From Marasmius tenuissimus (taxonomy: Eukaryota > Basidiomycota > Agaricomycetes > Agaricales > Marasmiaceae), in NCBI GenBank assembly GCA_029532415.1, contig JAQOTA010000052.1:1426001-1490000 (forward strand): DNA of 64,000 nucleotides, read 5' to 3'. Below the pieces are notes generated by a model. It did not search any database. It saw only the letters and a program-made list of their open reading frames with translations, and was not told the DNA's origin. This document shows positions 36,417-48,289 of this stretch, piece by piece. Every line of letters begins with the position of its first letter. Position 1 is the first letter of the stretch. Made by a program: the position numbers and the translations under genes.

Positions 36417-37702
36417 AGAGGACATTTATGGAGCATCTCAAGAGATGCCGAGATCCAGGGCGAGGTTCGGAGGTTTGAAGGTCCTACAGCTGTAGGACAC
36501 GGGACACTCTTCTGCAAAGTTTACTCCTGAGCCACAGACATTCTTTTTCAAAGATAGACTTCCACTTCGTTCGCGTCGACCATCTTCCTAGTGGGCCTCG
36601 TACGGACATGTGCCACAAGCCCCGCTGAGGAACTTAGAGCTCGACTGCGACTATGTCCCTCATCCTATCTTATTCTTTATTTCCTGTTCATATCGTTTCC
36701 GTTGTTTATTTGGGTTTTTTTCTTGTTGTACTTTTTTTTGGGTTCATTCGACTCCATCTATACCCCCTAGATGCGTCTGCATGCTCTCTTTCTTTTATCT
36801 TCTTTATTGTTTTTTTTTGGCCGTCAGTGCTACGATGGACTGGTTCTGCGTGTACGATACAAGTACGGTATTTCTTTTTCCTACGCGCTCATTACTCTCT
36901 GCCCTCGCCCTCCGCCTCTCGCCCCGTCACCCGCATAAACATTGTCAATCTCCTGCCCTTTCTTCTTCCCAGCTACCTCTCTCCTTCAATCTTCCGTCTT
37001 CTCCATGCCTTCCTCTTTATATCCCCCGCGATACACACCTCGTTACCCATTCTTCTCTCAATCTCTCGTTCCCAGTATCATGATGTTTTCCTCCGCATTT
37101 GTAGCTATGACCCTCATCTTTATTTTCCTCATTGCCCACACATCTCTACCTCCCCGCTACCTTACTGATTACCGTACTTGAATAGTCTAGATGTCAGGCT
37201 GCCAACAACACGTATTTATGTTCATGACCACAAACGTACGGAGTTTCCCAACCTAATGTGGTTTGAGCGTCGAAGTGGTGTGTTGAACCCCCTGTCGGGG
37301 AAGTTGATCCATACGGCCACAAGTTGCCTCGCCAGCAGGACATGATCACGAGGACTTAGGAAAAACCGTAACGGAAGTGCATATTGCGTCCGAAATGTCC
37401 ATCTTAGCTTCATTGGTCATCTAGTAAGTACGTGTCTCATTAAGGTCCGTAAAGCGAGTGACAGGTTCTATAGAAGGTGGTGGGTGGCCAGGCTTCGGCC
37501 TTTGCCAAGAAAAGAAGTAAGTACGATGGACGGGTTGTACGCGAAGAGCGTCCGAAAAGTCAAGAAATAAACGAACAAAGCGTCTGCACAACAAAAAGGG
37601 GGGAGAAAGCAGAAATACAAGGGTAGTACGCTTAGATGTGAAGAGGACATGGAAACACCGAGAAAAGGGACGCGGGGTTTGTGAGTACGCGTTTTTGCTG
37701 GC
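36417..37702. other. Long convergent 3' spacer with a pyrimidine-rich tract
   Basis: 1.3 kb between the stops of two convergent genes. From about 36655 to 37170 the plus strand is strongly T/C rich with runs of up to nine T. Because purine-poor sequence rarely forms stop codons, this leaves overlapping open frames in several registers (one of 171 codons, very hydrophobic). These look like composition effects in a 3' untranslated region of the kinase gene rather than a gene. Confidence 0.5.
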
Positions 37703-39585
37703 TTATAGCCACATTGAAACTAGCACTCCCAACGCCGACCCGGCGAGAGCCGTTGATACACCAAGCTGGGTATTACGTTTTGCTGCATTTCTTCCAACTG
37801 CGCCCGTTGCCTGTGCAGATCCAGGAGCACCGGAGGACAAGGTGGCGACACCGGAAGCTATTCATATGGAAAAATGTGACATTGAGCATCCGTTCAAAGA
37901 ACAAAGCTGAGAGGCGAACTGACCAGTAACGGGAAGAGGGTTGGTCGCGTTATCATTCGTCTGGAGGTACGCATCGTTCAAAGGTTTGTTCAAGCAAGAC
38001 ACCACAGGTTGGATCGTCAATCCCTTCTTTATGGCATCTGGTAAGATGTATCCTGTCGCGATGTCCACGGTCTCCTGGAAAAGATCGTGCTGTAAGACGA
38101 TGAACCCGTTGTTCATTGTTGAAGCGTTTCCAAGGATTGCGTTCCAGTTGTTGAGCACCTGTGGAGTCGTTGACATGCCGTTGTGGACATTGAAATCTAT
38201 GACGATAGTTCACATTTAGTCCGAGATTATGTGGGTGGAAGTGTATCCGAATACTCACCATCCGTATCGAAGACGGCATTTCCTGCTCTTGTCCACATGA
38301 TGGGAGTCAAGTCTACGAAACATCAGGTTCAGGGGTGGGCCGGCACCAATGACGGAGAAAAGCGTACTCATAGCCCGACAGATAGCACGGACACGGTCAC
38401 TGTAGAGTCACCGTGAGCTTCACGAATATCTCAAGACCGCAATTGAACGTACTCTATATCACCATAAGGGGGCCTCATTGCGAGGGGTGTCACGCCCAAC
38501 GTATCTGTTATAACCTTCCGAGTCCAGCCCAGCTCAGCAATGATCTCGTCATTCGTCAACGTTGTCAAGGGCGGGTGACTCCATGTATGAACAGCAATTT
38601 GGTGTCCCCGCATGTATTCCAGCTGCAACTCTCGAGTGTTTGAAATGCATCGCGATCCAACGACGAAGAATGTTGCATGGAGTTGCGCTGAGTCGAGGTA
38701 TTCTAGTAGGTTGGGGGTATAGAAGCCTGGTCCATCATCGACTGCGAGCCCAGAGACACGGATAGAAAGGGGAGAATGAGTCATGCTTCTCGACTTCAGG
38801 AGTGGTTGAAGAGGAGCTTACAGGTCAATCCCCAGGTGTTCTACGACAGCATCAGTATCGCGACCAACCAATGAAGCTCACGACAACGTACCTTGTTCGG
38901 GCATTCCGAAATATCACTAGGACGAGTACATCCGCCGCATGTCCACCAACACCGACTCTGATCTGCTACTGCCTGAGGATTGGCAGGGCATCCACCTAGA
39001 ATTATGGCGTGTCAATTGAAGACTGGGCTCTGGTATCGAAGAAAAGACCTGCCTGCCACTGTTGGAGCAATGTTTGGAATGTTTACGCCAGAGTTGGCTA
39101 CTTCCTGTTTCCATGCCTGAACTTCTGGAGAATCTATAGGTGGTTTTGTGTCCAAAGCTGGGTACTTGCGGGGGTCGATGAGGCTGGCTGTGGATTGTGA
39201 AATGAGCGCGTCGTGGTGAGAGCGTGCAACAAGCGCGTCATTGCCAAGAAAACGTACCATCCGGTAAGCCAGGTGCGCCAGACACGACACTCGGGACAGC
39301 ACCAGCAGCTGGCGTCGAAGGCAAAGCAATGGTCGGTACTGTCGACATCGTGGCCGTGATAGAAGATATCGGAATGGCTGTAGGATTCATTGAAGCCAGG
39401 GAGAATGTGAGGGAAGCCGCGGCGCCAGTACGAACGGAGGACGGTCCTGCGGGCGCTCCCGACGACGGGGCACTAGGGGCACTACTTGCTTGGCGGTTCT
39501 GAATGTCGACCCTGCCAGCATCAACGATGGGGAGGACGGCGGCGAGAGTGAGGAGGACAGGGGCATTCGACGAGGAGAGCCTCAT
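37703..39585 (-). CDS. GPI-type chitin deacetylase (polysaccharide deacetylase, CE4)
   Basis: Converts cell-wall chitin to chitosan. The chosen start, MRLSSSNAPVLLTLAAVLPI, is a clear signal peptide ending near VDAG; an upstream in-frame ATG would add 12 residues. A Ser/Pro/Ala-rich region follows, then a cysteine-rich segment (CPANPQAVADQSRCWWTCGG). The NodB domain shows TWGLTYDDGPGFYTPNLLEY with the catalytic and metal Asp pair, HATFFVVGSRCISN, IAVHTWSHPPLTTLTNDEII with both metal histidines, and LAMRPPYGDIE. The late motif GFIVLQHDLFQETV holds the last catalytic histidine. The tail (LGVSTALAGSALGVLVSMWL) is hydrophobic after small residues, as needed for a GPI anchor. About ten introns. 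Confidence 0.9.
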
Positions 39586-40444
39586 GGTGGTGGTCGAGAA
39601 GGAAGAGGGGGTTAGAAACACGCCTTGATAAAATGGCGATCTGATTATAACACAATTTTTTTTGGATCTAAGTATAGACCGGCAAGATTACCCTCTTCGC
39701 CTGAGCTCCACGAAATAAATGTCCCCCTAAAAGTACGGTTACCCGAAACTCGAGTGGCCTAAAGCTCGTCAGCTTTCTTCCGCTTGGCTTTCTCCCTCAT
39801 CTTGTTGCTCGCTTAGACTTAGGGCCCAAGTGGCTCTATATGGGCACAACTTCACTCGGAGAACGCAGAATTGCCGCACTTTGTTTTTTTGTTGATCTTC
39901 AGCTGAGTCCATCAGCTGCAACGCACGGAACGATCAACAAAAATAGACTATCTAGTCGAGTCTCAGTATCGTCCATGTGCTTCTCACACTCCCGTATGTT
40001 GAAGTCACAAGTTCAGCTCTCGGCTCACATTTCTTTCAGGAGCGTTGACCAACTTGTACGCGATACGCGCAGCACGAAGTTATGCAAACGCTTGGGAGCA
40101 ACCCGGGCGAGCAAGACGAAACCAAGACCAACCTTACGATGTTGAGACAGGCGTTATTGGCAGGCTGGAAGCCCCGAGTTCACTGCTTCCGTGCACGAGA
40201 GCCTTAACACCGACCTATTCATGATGGCCAGCAGCCGAGGTCGGGAGCAGCGGCATGGACATTCCCGACTTTGAACGCGTATCATGTATACAAAGGACAT
40301 TGTGATTGATAATATATTAGATCGTTGAGGAACCAGATGTTTTGTGTGTAGATTGAACGTGACATGCCGAGTTGCAGGAAAAGATGCGAGGTAGGGAGGG
40401 TATCCTAAGCGGAGAGCGAGAAACAACTTGGTTGAGTTGATCCT
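39586..40444. other. Spacer upstream of chitin deacetylase
   Basis: 860 bp. Contains a nine-T run just upstream of the deacetylase gene (around 39656-39664). Small open frames show no familiar motif. Probably the deacetylase promoter plus the 3' untranslated region of the SET/NAP gene. Confidence 0.4.
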
Positions 40445-41530
40445 CTAAACCTTCTGCTTCTTCGTCTTGGGTTTCTCCAAGTCGATTTCCTCTGCCTCGT
40501 CGTCATCATCCTCCTCATCCTCGGAGTCAAGGTCGTCACCCCCTGCGGTTCCAAGGAAGTAGTCAATCGCTTCAGGGAAGATCTCGTTCGCGATGTTTAG
40601 TCCAACCTGGAAAGGGGAGTTGTTACCCAGTCAGTACATGTCGTATATCATAGCAAAAAAGGGGAGTCGCCGTACCTCGAGAGGGTCAGATTTCTCCTCA
40701 AAATAGTTGAAGAAGCTTCCGGCATCGGTGGGCTCATCGAGGTCCTCGTCATCATCATCGCTGACCTTTCTGGGGTACAGCTTGGTCAAAGCCTTGTCGG
40801 CATCCTTCCAGTTGATCTTGGTCACCTAAAAGGGTCACGCGGTTCGTCAAAAAATGGTGAAAACGGAGGAAAAGCGGCAAAAACTGACTGATGGCTCAAC
40901 GTCGCGTTCCCAAGAGAAGTCCAGCATGGACTCCGTGAGGCCATCGGCATCGGCCTGCTCTCCAGCAGCAGCGAGAGCTGGAACGTATTTGTATTCCTTC
41001 TTGAGGACTTTATCATGGAAGTGAGGGTTTTCCTTGAAATGCTGTGGGCCACAGAACAGCAAAAAAAAAAGTGTGTAAGCAAACATGCCACGCTTTTTCG
41101 AGCCACGCAGGAAGAAAGGACTGACGAATTCGATGGTATAGCACCTCAGCTCGTTGGGGTCGCGGTCAATCCACAGGTCCTCTAAGTAGGCCAGTGCAAG
41201 CTGATCAGCGGTGTGCTGTGCGTGGATGGCGAACAAAGAGTGGTTGAGGAGGGCGATGGGCCAGAATTTGGGGATCGTCTTGACCACTTGACGACGTTTT
41301 TCGTACACAGGAATGAGTTTCTTCTGAGCCTCTCGCTCTGTCATCCTCTATGATCAGCAGGGCTACACGAGAAGGGAGAGTTTTTACGCACCAAGGATCA
41401 ACTCCGCGCGTTGGATGTCCTTGCGGACATCGTCTAGCTTTTTGGCGTCCTCGTCGGAAAGCTCAACTGAGGCGAGAGGGCTTTTCTCATCGTCAGCTCC
41501 GGGAGAGGCTCTTTTCGTTCCCTTGGTCAT
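40445..41530 (-). CDS. SET/NAP-family histone chaperone (TAF-I/Vps75-like)
   Basis: An acidic histone chaperone. Exons read MTKGTKRASPGADDEKSPLA, a dimerisation helix VRKDIQRAELIL then MTEREAQKKLIPVYEKRRQV, the earmuff domain KTIPKFWPIALLNHSLFAIH, LAYLEDLWIDRDPNELRCYT, IEFHFKENPHFHDKVLKKEY, and an acidic C-terminus DDLDSEDEEDDDDEAEEIDL ending KTKKQKV. 'FF/FW...l.nh' and 'I.F.F.eNp.F.n.vl.KeY' mark the NAP superfamily. The short helix, lack of a long N-terminal acidic region and an 'LEDLWIDRD' strand fit SET/Vps75 better than Nap1. Five exons, stop at 40445-40447. The basic tail may be a nuclear signal. Confidence 0.85.
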
Positions 41531-41855
41531 TTTGGCTGGAAGGAGTGTGAGTGTGGAGGTGTGGAAAGCCCTTTGTTGATTGATGGCGAATTAAAAAATT
41601 GGTTCGTATCACGCTTTCCCACCGTAGCGGCCCGGTTGATGCGGGATGTAATTGCCAACGTTCAACCGGCAGAAAAAATGTTCGCAAGCTTCAAGTTGAA
41701 GAAAACGTTTGCCTGCCTGGGCCTAAGGCCCAGGGCTCGCCCGTGACCATTTTCCGCTCGAGTGAGTCTACCCAGAGAGCATCGAATCCGAAACGAGAAA
41801 AAATCCTGGCATTGGAGTCCGCATAATTAATAGAATTAACGGCGACAAGGTACTT
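41531..41855. other. Spacer between SET/NAP start and SAC1 stop
   Basis: 325 bp holding the SET/NAP promoter and SAC1 3' end. A GGCCTAAGGCCCAGGG stretch around 41718-41733 forms a small imperfect palindrome. No gene seen. Confidence 0.35.
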
Positions 41856-44532
41856 CTAGTCAACCCTCTTCCCCTCCTCTATGCCAGCTTTACTATGCGC
41901 TCTCCTTCTCCCGCTATTCAGATACTTCGCACTCTTACCTGCTATGCTCATCTCGCCGCTCAAGCCCATCCCATGACGGGCTGAACGGAAGCCGGGTCCA
42001 TCGTAATAGATGGTATCGGTGAGAGGGATGAGCCGTGGCCACGAAACGTACAAGATTCCGTGTACGAAGATGAACGCGACTGAGAGGGCCAACAAAGTGA
42101 ACCAAAGGATAAAGTAATAGAGGAGAGAGTAGTCTGAGATCGAGGATTGTATGTCAGTTCGATTCTTACGGAAGTGAAGAAATGATTTACCAGATGTCCG
42201 GGGCAGAGTCATACCAGCGCAGATCATGAACGTGGAGAACGAGGCTATCGCCGGCATCTGAAGGGTGATATGAGCGCGATACCCGGAAGCCTTCCCCAGT
42301 CTACTCACGGAGCGGACAACCAAAGACCGCGGGTCTGTTATCAAGAAGATAGCACTTGAAGGACTCATTCGTGGCACCCAATTGCCGGTAACCAAGTCAA
42401 ACGCATCTTGCCTCGCACCGTCGAAGTGGTTGTTCTTCAGATATCTCAAAACCGATTTTACACCATCTTCCAACACACCCTTCTGGGTGCGCTTATTGGT
42501 TCGGGTGAAGTCAGACTTGAGGGCACCAGACCCGGCGTATGCCTTGGAAATATTGTCGGCGTGGTCAGCCCAAACTGAGGGAGAACACAATAAGCCATTG
42601 CAAAACACGGAGGCGTCCGACATGTTACTTACTCTCCCTGAAATCCTTGCTGAGAGTTTCGTAGTCATCCACGCCTTTGTCGTCAGGCAAGACCCCGGCG
42701 TCTCGGAGTTGCTTCATCAGAGCCTCTTTTGCCAAAGCGGCTTGTACGACATTAGTTCTGTCAAGGTTATCCATGCAATTCGTTCGAACTACTCCTTGTT
42801 GAAGCCGCACTGGCGATATTTGGTCACCACTCAGGTGGAAGTAGCTGTGAGGCATCATAATAAGCTGCTATCCCTAGTGTAAGTCCGGTTGACTGACCCA
42901 TATTTGCGAATATCATCCTCGACCTTGTCGACGAGGACGCTGATTCGGTCCCATCGCATGTTCTTACACTCGGTATGGAAATCGAAATATTGGTAGCGGA
43001 CTTGAGGCAAGTTGAGCTGGAAAGGCGTCAGATAGGTTCGCGACAGAGCTGCTTCAACTGACCTGCTCGACGATCCTCTCGTAAGCCTCCTTGACTGGCT
43101 TTTCGTGTCCTTTGTGATTGACGAGATTCACCAAGGTCTGGTTACCGTAGATGGAGTTTTGCTCGAGAAGGTGTGACTTTGTCGCCTCCGACTAGGAATA
43201 TTGTCAGCACCTGTGCACCAAAACGAGGTGGTCAACGTACAGTGTCATTATGGTCCATTATTTGTAGATCTGGCTTGTACCTTAGAGTATTGATTTCCGC
43301 CCAGAACAAAGGTACACTTCCTCTGATCTGGACAAAGCTGAACTTATGGGAATAGTCATTGAAAGAACGTGTGGTTCCACCCAGAACATTACTGTTTTCG
43401 ACCAGTAGTACTTGTTCTGACTCGTTGAAGTTGGCAACGTGGCCTTCATGGTCGATCCCTCTACGGAAATAGCGGGTTCCAGGACGGAATCTTGAGCGTC
43501 GACTGATCAAGCAGAGCTCCATGCGAGTTCCGTGTAGGAAAACCGGGCGAATATCGAATGCTGGAAGTGATGTTAGGCAATCTGACAGTATCCGGAGCAT
43601 AGGATGACGACTGACTGCCGTAGATTACTGGAAGGACGTAGCCACTCAGCTTGACAAAAATGAGTTTGACTAGTCGCGTACAAAGAGCTGGTGGAGACGT
43701 ACATCCTGCTTAACGCTCGCTTCTATGAGCCTAGACTGCAGAAACCTTGAGACTGGCATTAGACCACAGACGACCATTCGATAGCGCGAGTTATCTCCAC
43801 CTATTCCAGAAGAAGCGGTTGTCGGCCTACTTCATGTCAATATATCGTTCGAAGGGGATCGGAAAGTAACGTACCACTTCCCAGAGTGCTCTGTCCGTAT
43901 CCTTCTCTCGGCTTTCGTACTGAGCTTGCAATCTTCGGGTCATGTCCCAACCATAACTGAAATAGAATACGCCCCCATTCAAGTGTGATCTGAGAAGAGC
44001 CAACAGATGGGCCTCCACGGGATGAGGTGGGTTTTGAACATTGACGGTTGGGTTCAGAGGCAGAATATCAAACTCAGAGGCTCTGTAAACCTCATGTCCC
44101 ATGAGGTTGCCTTGCAGCTCGCGTCCGGTAATTATTACAATGTATTCCGCTGTTGCACTGCCGTTGAAAAGCTGAGACGTAATGGAGATGCATGAAACGC
44201 ACACAATGTGAGGGATATTATGCCCATGATTCCATAGACCGACTTTCCAGAGCGTTGAGCATTGTACGGATGGGTTGTTTGGGGTGCTAAAGCCACAATA
44301 TGGTGAGTCGAGCGAGTCCATGGATGAAACGAACGTTTACTGACGGTTCAGAACAATTTCTGCAGAATTACGGTTGATAGTCAAAGATTGTGCAGCTACC
44401 GACTCGCCAGCCGGGACGAAGATATAGGCATCGTTGGAATCCGTATACCTGACCAACGCAATCTTGAGAACGAGCTATAGGCGAGAAATGAGAGAATACT
44501 CACAAATTGAACCGTTGGTGAAGGGGCTTCAT
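41856..44532 (-). CDS. SAC1: SAC1-type phosphoinositide phosphatase
   Basis: Hydrolyses mainly PI4P at the ER and Golgi. The first exon is tiny ([10 protein letters not shown]), followed by [20 protein letters not shown] and [14 protein letters not shown]. Further on: [40 protein letters not shown], the long SAC domain, and the catalytic segment [16 protein letters not shown], which is the Cx5R(T/S) signature with Cys and Arg intact. Near the C-terminus two hydrophobic spans (around [13 protein letters not shown] and [20 protein letters not shown]) form the ER membrane hairpin of Sac1. The protein ends with a basic tail ([12 protein letters not shown]). About ten introns; the second exon joins to the first by a G completing the Leu codon. 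Divergent from U2A' over 118 bp. Confidence 0.93.
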
Positions 44533-44650
44533 GATGGGAAGAGAGAAATAGGTGAGGCCCCTTTCGACAATGAAAGCGGGAACGTGAAGCCTAACGCGTG
44601 GCAGCAAACTAAACTTGCATCGTGCTTGCTCTGCAAAGTCCATCATCGCC

Positions 44651-45559
44651 ATGAAGCTCACTCCGGAGCTCCTTGCTCAAGCACCATCTGCCCTCAATCC
44701 TTCAAAAGAGCGTCAGCTAGACCTTCGAGGTGAGCAATACGTCCCCTCCTCTGAAACTCACTTACAATTTGCTCAAAGGCTATAAAATCCCCGCTATCGA
44801 AAATCTTGGTGTCACCAGAGTACGCGTCCATCCTGGTCTTGTGCAAGAATCAAACTCATGTGCTCACTTTTAGGACCAACACGATGCCATAGATCTCACA
44901 GATAACTCGATAACGACACTGGGCAACTTGCCGCTCCTCAAACGCCTCAACTCACTTTTCCTCGCCAACAACAGAGTCTCGGCGATATCACCATCCATAC
45001 ACCTCTCCGTTCCAAACCTCGCTACCCTAGTCCTTACCAACAACAGCATCTCTGAGCTGGGTGATCTTGAGCCTCTCAAAGAACTCAAGCACCTCAAATA
45101 CCTATCACTTTTGGGCAATCCCGTGCGGGAGAAAAAATGGTATCGCGAGTGGCTTGCCTGGAGACTACCGGGGCTGAGAGTTTTGGATTTCCAGAGAATT
45201 CGTGACAAGGTGCGCCTATTCAACGAGCCACCTCTATCCCTTCATCGCGAAGGCTGAACTTCGGTCGTCAGGAAAGAGCGCAGGGCAAGCAGCTTTTCCT
45301 CACCGCGGACGGTCTTCCCACCGCACTCGCTACAACTATATCGACCACGGTGTCGACACAATCCTCAAAAGCAGCTCTTACAATCGATGAGCCCCGTGTG
45401 GCTGCATCCACCGCCAAAGCAGGGCGCCTCATGACGAGGGAGGATGCGGAGAAAGTGAAAGCAGCAATCGCACAGGCGAAGAGCATAGAGGAGATCAGAC
45501 GGCTGGAACGAAGTCTTAGGGAGGGCTACATTCCAGAGATAGAGTCCGTAGGAGCGTAG
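44651..45559 (+). CDS. LEA1: U2 snRNP A' protein (LRR splicing factor)
   Basis: U2A' pairs with U2B'' on the U2 snRNA during splicing. The protein begins MKLTPELLAQAPSALNPSKE, RQLDLRGYKIPAIENLG, then the LRR units DAIDLTDNSITTLGNLPLL, RLNSLFLANNRVSAISPSIH, LATLVLTNNSISELGDLEPL and LKYLSLLGNPVREKKWYREW. The cap is LPGLRVLDFQRIRDK, a hallmark of U2A'. The next exon begins after a CAG acceptor as ERAQGKQLFLTADGLPTALA, keeping the frame to a C-terminal helix (LMTREDAEKVKAAIAQAKSI) and the stop at 45557-45559. About 240 residues, the usual size. Three or four introns. Confidence 0.94.
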
Positions 45560-45821
45560 CGGACGACTTGGACAGTGTGCCATGTACTAACTTGTGGCTC
45601 TCGTAGCTACTCTACCTTTCCCTACCTTAACTCGATTCGTTTGTACTTGTAACTGTGCTCCAAGGAAGAAAAGACGACCTGCAGTCGGGCTGGCACTCCT
45701 GAACACGAACGCGCTTCATCTGATGTGATGAGAACAACATACAGAATCTGAATTTGGGTTATAGACAAGTGAGGAGATATCGTACTTAGATATTCAACAT
45801 TCAGCACCCGGTTTGGATTAG

Positions 45822-46617
45822 TTAGTATCCCCCAAGACCTGCATTGCCGATCCAGAGTCCGTGGAATCCGAGAGCAATCACGGCCCAAAGATTGGCCAAC
45901 GAGCTGATACCATGGAGGGAGCCAAACCGGCGGTTGAGAGCCTTCATTTCTTTAGATACCTATAAGAGAAGGGCAGGCATGAGCGAGCAGGTTTGAGCAA
46001 GCAAGGCGCGGTGACAGACTCCAGGATCATTGTAGGATTTGCCCTCCTCCTTCTCGAGTTTGTGCCTCTGGAACATGGTGCTAACGAGGTGGTCAGGATC
46101 AATATATCCATGGTACAAGGCTTCACGGTTAGCTTACCGGCTCGTCATGGGTCCAATAACGAAGTAATTGGTTCCTTGGGCGAAGATAACAGAACTCAAG
46201 GCGTAGACTTGTGCCACATCCACGACCAAGGGTTTAGCGATATGGGAAACCACGTCGGGGTGGGTGAAGACCCAGATTCCAAGCAAGGCGGAGCTCAAGA
46301 AGATAGACTGAAGGAAATAGATCGGGAACGTCTTGTGTTGGAGGGCACCGAATTGGTGGCGGGCTGATGAGACATCCACATTAGTAGAGTTTTCGAAGCA
46401 TCGACGACCTTCACTCACGCAAGGCCTTGTATGCGATGACACCTATCATAAATCAGCATCCAGAAAGTGGGATGGGCATTATCTGGTGCCACATACCTCC
46501 GAAGAACGTCACCCACACAGCCGTGCCAAACGCCCACGCGTACCCGATGAGGTACACTCCATTGAGTGAGAAGAGGTCATAGAGGGACTGAAGAGTGAGT
46601 TGCTCTGCTCTTTTCAT
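45822..46617 (-). CDS. TMEM205-like membrane protein
   Basis: A small membrane protein of about 180 residues. It starts MKRAEQLTLQSLYDLFSLNG, a short N-terminal helix, then YLIGYAWAFGTAVWVTFFGG (span 1), LQHKTFPIYFLQSIFLSSAL (span 2), ALSSVIFAQGTNYFVIGPMT (span 3) and, near the end, SSLANLWAVIALGFHGLWIG (span 4), closing GNAGLGGY. Between spans 3 and 4 a cytosolic helix reads TMFQRHKLEKEEGKSY. Four spans, the 'F.alq.k.fP.YF' segment and 'N...igP.t...m..Rh..Ek.eg' are typical of the TMEM205/DUF4149-like family, whose biochemical role is poorly known. Three or four introns; stop at 45822-45824. Confidence 0.82.
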
Positions 46618-46893
46618 GATGGTGACAGTTGAAGTTGAAGGTGTGGGAGTGAGAACGCCGGCCTACTTATATGTTCAAGAAACCGGGTTTCCGAGCGATT
46701 TCGGGCGAGTTGCTTAAGCGTCATGACATCAACTTGGACCCTGTTATCACAGAATTCATTCCCAAGGCCTCGAGCACAAACTACGGGCCTTTGTCGAAAG
46801 GCATAGTAATGGTAAATTACTTGAGAATTAAAAAACGCGCCTCTATTCTCTACTGCCTGTAAAAACGGTAATTCTACCAAATAAGTATCCCAA

Positions 46894-47964
46894 TCATCCG
46901 ATCACCATTTTTCCTTCGGCGTCGTTAAACTCATATTCAGGAACCTCGAGGTTGAGCTGGCCGGGGAGGCATGTCAGTAAATTCACTGGGAAGTTGGTGA
47001 GAGGACGTACAGGTGCAGGGCCTTTGCGGGCACGACCGGCTAGAAAGGCATAATCAATAATTGGTAAACCAAGAGTACGAGAGGGAAAGCGATGGCGTAC
47101 AAATGTCGTAGTGGGAACCGTGGCACGGGCAGAACCTGACAAGAAACACGGTCAATGAGTGTACAAGAGTAAAACGCAGGAAGTAGCAACATACCATCCT
47201 CCGTAATCACCGGCCTCTCCAATAGGAACACAACCCAAGTGAGTGCAAACACCCAACATGACCATCCACTCTGGCCTCTTTGTCCTCTGCTCATCACTCT
47301 CCGGATCTCTGAAGGTCTTCCAGTCGGCGGAACGCGCCTCGTCGATTTCAGACTGAGTTCTGTGTCGGATGAAGACGGGCTTTCCTCGCCATTTGATGAT
47401 GACGTTCTTGCCCTCAGGAATGTTGCCGAGTTCAACTTCCACCTTGGCCAAGGCAAGGACATCAGCAGAGGCAGCCATGGTTTGCAGGAATTCGGTGACA
47501 GAAGACTTCGCAACTGATGCAGAGAGGACACCCATAGTTCCAACCATCATATATGAAAGAGTTCGGTTCGAGTCGGTGTTGTCGGCACGGTAGTTACCAA
47601 AGTCGGGTACTTCGGGAGCATCTCTGTTGACTGCAGAGGTGTGGAGGAGGCGGGATTGGAAGACGGTAGTGGTCGGGGCTGCAAGTCACGCAGAAAAAAA
47701 TGAATTTGAGCTGGTTTTTAGATAGAGGGGATACGCACCGTTCAGGTAGGTCTTCGAAGACAGTGAGTGAGAGGTCTTTTGGACACCTCCCGCCCATCGA
47801 GGTTGAGCATCCGCGCGAGGGCCTGCAGAACCATGACCATGGCCATGGCCAGCTGGTGCTCGAGCAGAGAGGTTCAAGGCAGGTGCTGCCGGAACACCAG
47901 AGGCGAGAGTGCGCACAGTTGGCGCCAAATTAACGGATTTTTTCACGGCTTGGAAGGTAGCCAT
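46894..47964 (-). CDS. RIP1: Rieske iron-sulfur subunit of the cytochrome bc1 complex
   Basis: Electron-transfer subunit of mitochondrial complex III. The N-terminus (MATFQAVKKSVNLAPTVRTL) is a presequence; the pre-region also has a HGHGHG stretch. After LLHTSAVNRDAPEVPDFGNY comes the single membrane span (SYMMVGTMGVLSASVAKSSV). The soluble domain shows KNVIIKWRGKPVFIRHRTQS, the first cluster box VCTHLGCVP, and [20 protein letters not shown], the second box, which is assembled from two tiny exons (introns inside GGW and after HYDI). The protein ends LNLEVPEYEFNDAEGKMVIG. All cluster ligands (Cys-His, Cys-His) and the disulfide cysteines are intact. About six introns. Confidence 0.95.
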
Positions 47965-48289
47965 GAGCGGTACAGGTACAGTGAAGGGAATGTCGAGGCT
48001 TGAAATGAAGTTCAAGAGCGGACGTTTTCGGTAAATGCTGCCCACCTATCCGAGAGTGCCGATTTGTCCCGCCATTCCGGAACGCCGGCCGGTGGGGCCG
48101 GGCGCTTATTGGGTTGGTTGGGTTTTTCATCTGGCGATTGGCCGCAGAACTGGAAGCAACCAAAAGGCATTTCGAGAGTCAAAGCTCCGTAAGTCAAACT
48201 GGTCAAGTTCCGTCAATAGCCTCCACCTTCATGATTACACTGTTACATGATATGTTGCTAGGGAATAAATACAGTCTATCGTTACATAT
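47965..48289. other. Spacer between RIP1 start and glycerophosphodiesterase stop
   Basis: 325 bp with the RIP1 promoter and the 3' end of the next gene. A GC-rich patch (GGCCGGTGGGGCCGGGC) lies at about 48088-48104. No gene seen. Confidence 0.35.

Noticed and set aside
36653..37168. 171-codon hydrophobic open frame as a membrane protein gene
   Set aside because: It lies in a T/C-rich tract where stop codons are rare and overlapping frames are open at once. Its residues (Phe, Leu, Ser, Pro, Ile) simply reflect pyrimidine-rich codons.
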